Shown: positions 36,724-38,237 of the stretch, one piece after another | Position numbering within the stretch: position 1 is the first letter of the stretch | How the letters are laid out: each line of letters starts with the position of its first letter | Assembly (NCBI GenBank): GCA_014879835.1 | Contig: JACSRJ010000219.1 | Span: forward strand, 1 to 38,237 | Origin: Anaerolinea sp. | GTDB taxonomy: Bacteria > Chloroflexota > Anaerolineae > Aggregatilineales > UBA2796 | Direction: 5' to 3' | DNA length: 38,237 bases | The notes under the pieces: model-generated | What the model was told of the DNA's origin: nothing | What the model saw: only the letters and a program-made list of their open reading frames with translations | The model's database searches: none | Position numbers and translations under genes: made by a program

Positions 36724-38199
36724 ATGGGAACATTGTTTAAGGGCGGGACAGTTATTACCGCCAGTGAGACCATTGAAGCGGATGTCTTGGTGGAAGGCGA
36801 GATCGTCACCCTCATCGGCAGGAATATCAACGCCAAGGGGCATGAGGTGGTCAACTGCAAAGGCAAATACCTGATCCCCGGCGGCATCGACGTCCATACT
36901 CACCTTGATCTGGCTTTTGGAGGCACCGTCGCCAACGACGACTTTAACACCGGACATCGGGCGGCAGCATTTGGGGGTACCACCTCCCACATTGATTTTG
37001 TGATTCAACCCAAGGGCGGCAGCCTTCATGATGGACTCAAGGCATGGCGCGAAAAAGCCAAACCCGCCCAGATCGATTATGGCTTTCATCTGGCCATCAC
37101 CGATCTGCGCGATGAGGTCATGGCTGAAATCCCCACCCTGCTTGATGAAGGCGTGACCAGCCTCAAGCTCTTTATGGCCTACAAAAACGTCTTTCAGATT
37201 GATGACGCCACTTTGTTTAAGACCATGCGTACTGCCGCGGCCAACGGTATGATCGTCATGGTTCATGCTGAAAACGGGGACGTGGAAGCGACTCTTACCC
37301 CTTCCCTGCTTGCCGAAGGCAAGACTGATCCCATTTATCACGCCCATTCGCGCCCGCCAGAGATTGAGGGTGAGGCCACCAACCGGGCGGTGGTCATGGC
37401 TGGCATGACCGGATGCTCGCTGTATGTGGTGCATATGACCTGCGAACCATCCATCGCTGCCCTTCGCCGGGGGCGCGCCCTCGGTTACCCAGTGATGGGT
37501 GAAAGTTGCACCCAATACTTTTTCCTCACTGCCGAAAAGCACCTCGGTGCGCCCGGCTTTGAAGGGGCGAAGTTTGTGTGTTCGCCGCCCATCCGCACCG
37601 TCCACGATCAAGGGGTGCTGTGGGGCGCGGTCAAGGATGGGACTCTTCAGGCGGTCAGCACCGATCACTGCAACTTCTGGTTTGAAGGAGGCAAGGGCCC
37701 GTGGAAAGAATGGCTCGATAAACACGGCAACAAAGACTGGGAGAAGTTTGAAGCCAAAGCCCCCGGTAACCGCCGTCCCGGTAAAGAATTGGGTAAGGGT
37801 AACTTCGCCAAAATCCCCAATGGGATGCCCGGTCTGGAAGAGCGCATGATGGTTATGTGGGAGGCGGGCGTGAATCAGGGGCGCATTTCCGCCAACCGTT
37901 TTGTGGAACTGCTCTGCACCAACCCCGCCAAAATCTTCGGTATGTATCCCAAGAAGGGCACGATCTCGGTGGGCAGTGATGCCGACATTGTGGTTTGGGA
38001 CCCCAAAGCCAAACACACCCTAAGCGTCAAAAACACCCACATGCGTACCGATTACATCGTGTATGAGGGCATGAAGGTGCGGGGCAAACCCAGCATGGTC
38101 TTCTTGCGGGGCAAAAAGATCGTGGATGGGGATCAGTGGTTGGGCGCGAACGGTGAAGGGAAGTTCATTCACCGCAAACCCAAAGCACCCGTGTTGTAA
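36724..38199 (+). CDS. hydA: Dihydropyrimidinase (D-hydantoinase family)
   Basis: 491 residues of the cyclic amidohydrolase family. Metal ligands are visible: H58 and H60 (DVHTH), carbamylated K148 (SLKLFMAYK), H181 (VHAENG), H237 (VVHMT) and D314 (STDHC). It hydrolyses dihydrouracil, dihydrothymine or hydantoins to N-carbamoyl-beta-amino acids in the cytoplasm. Between STDHCNF and KIPNG there is an insertion (about 320-360, rich in Trp and Lys: WKEWLDKHGNKDWEKF) that is longer than in the usual enzyme. AAGGAG nine bases upstream supports the start. It ends the cluster before a terminator. Confidence 0.95.
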   Translation: MGTLFKGGTVITASETIEADVLVEGEIVTLIGRNINAKGHEVVNCKGKYLIPGGIDVHTHLDLAFGGTVANDDFNTGHRAAAFGGTTSHIDFVIQPKGGSLHDGLKAWREKAKPAQIDYGFHLAITDLRDEVMAEIPTLLDEGVTSLKLFMAYKNVFQIDDATLFKTMRTAAANGMIVMVHAENGDVEATLTPSLLAEGKTDPIYHAHSRPPEIEGEATNRAVVMAGMTGCSLYVVHMTCEPSIAALRRGRALGYPVMGESCTQYFFLTAEKHLGAPGFEGAKFVCSPPIRTVHDQGVLWGAVKDGTLQAVSTDHCNFWFEGGKGPWKEWLDKHGNKDWEKFEAKAPGNRRPGKELGKGNFAKIPNGMPGLEERMMVMWEAGVNQGRISANRFVELLCTNPAKIFGMYPKKGTISVGSDADIVVWDPKAKHTLSVKNTHMRTDYIVYEGMKVRGKPSMVFLRGKKIVDGDQWLGANGEGKFIHRKPKAPVL

Positions 38200-38211
38200 A
38201 GGGGGGCACTC

Positions 38212-38235
38212 ATCCTTTCGAGGGGTAGTTTTTTT
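38212..38235 (+). terminator. Intrinsic terminator of the catabolic cluster
   Basis: A short TCCT/AGGG stem closed by a TTCG tetraloop (38213-38224) is followed by seven T residues (38229-38235), 13 bases after the hydA stop. The stem is short, but the UUCG loop and U-run are characteristic. Confidence 0.6.
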
Positions 38236-38237
38236 AT

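Noticed and set aside
35684-36733. Long minus-strand open frame (349 codons)
   Set aside because: It is the shadow of the LLM oxidoreductase gene; it is His/Gly-rich and shows no family pattern.
36694-38016. Long minus-strand open frame (440 codons)
   Set aside because: It is antisense to dihydropyrimidinase, whose metal ligands are all present in the plus frame.

Overview
The window is about 38 kb of a bacterial chromosome at moderately high GC. It most resembles a Chloroflexota (Anaerolineae-like) genome: a Rex repressor, VIT/VWA, CHAT and CARDB proteins, membrane Ser/Thr kinases and many GC-rich intergenic hairpins. No ribosomal RNA or tRNA is visible, so this placement rests on gene content only. 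Genes are dense, in tight same-strand groups with overlapping stops and starts. I see no CRISPR array, transposase, integrase or phage gene.

Layout, left to right. (1) 1-1894, minus strand: redox repressor Rex, a membrane protein overlapping its stop, and the 5' part of a glutamate-cysteine-ligase-like gene. A Rex-operator-like palindrome lies upstream of rex. (2) 2117-4471, plus strand: a GH13 amylase-type enzyme and a zinc-ribbon membrane protein. (3) 4507-6531, minus: a Ser/Thr kinase fused behind a ComP-type multi-TM sensor module. (4) 6669-12702, minus: a four-gene chain of sortase, VIT/VWA protein, membrane-anchored beta-propeller and GT-C glycosyltransferase. This looks like a cell-surface assembly system. 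(5) 12958-17771, minus: a CheY-like regulator, an orphan NitT/TauT-type ABC ATPase, a large (alpha/alpha)6-type glycosidase-like protein with a proline-rich tail, and an unknown protein. (6) 18084-24436, plus: a secreted alpha/beta hydrolase, a TPR protein, RsmG, a secreted trypsin-like protein with an altered triad, and an iPGM-type metalloenzyme. (7) 24405-30511, minus: an operon of CHAT-TM-CARDB protein, AroA, a helical protein, RlmD-type methyltransferase and a secreted SecD-P1-like protein whose segments are permuted. A TTGACA-17-TAGAAT promoter precedes it. (8) 31031-38199, plus: a pyrimidine (or related cyclic amide) catabolic cluster of class III aminotransferase, methylmalonate/malonate-semialdehyde dehydrogenase, a small helical protein, beta-ureidopropionase-like amidohydrolase, LLM flavin/F420 oxidoreductase and dihydropyrimidinase. 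It ends in a UUCG-hairpin terminator.

How the genes work together. In region 8 dihydropyrimidinase opens dihydrouracil or dihydrothymine, and the ureidopropionase releases beta-alanine or beta-aminoisobutyrate. The aminotransferase makes the semialdehyde, and the dehydrogenase makes acetyl- or propionyl-CoA. The classical first-step reductase (PreA/PreT or PydA) is absent and an LLM oxidoreductase sits in its place. In region 4 the sortase and the VIT/VWA protein are almost certainly partners. The propeller and the glycosyltransferase are linked to them by overlapping reading frames.

The most unusual items are the permuted stand-alone SecD-P1-like protein, the sortase/VIT-VWA/propeller/GT-C operon, the ComP-type sensor to Ser/Thr-kinase fusion, the LLM enzyme in the pyrimidine cluster, and a family of intergenic hairpins whose stem sequences differ but whose frame is conserved.
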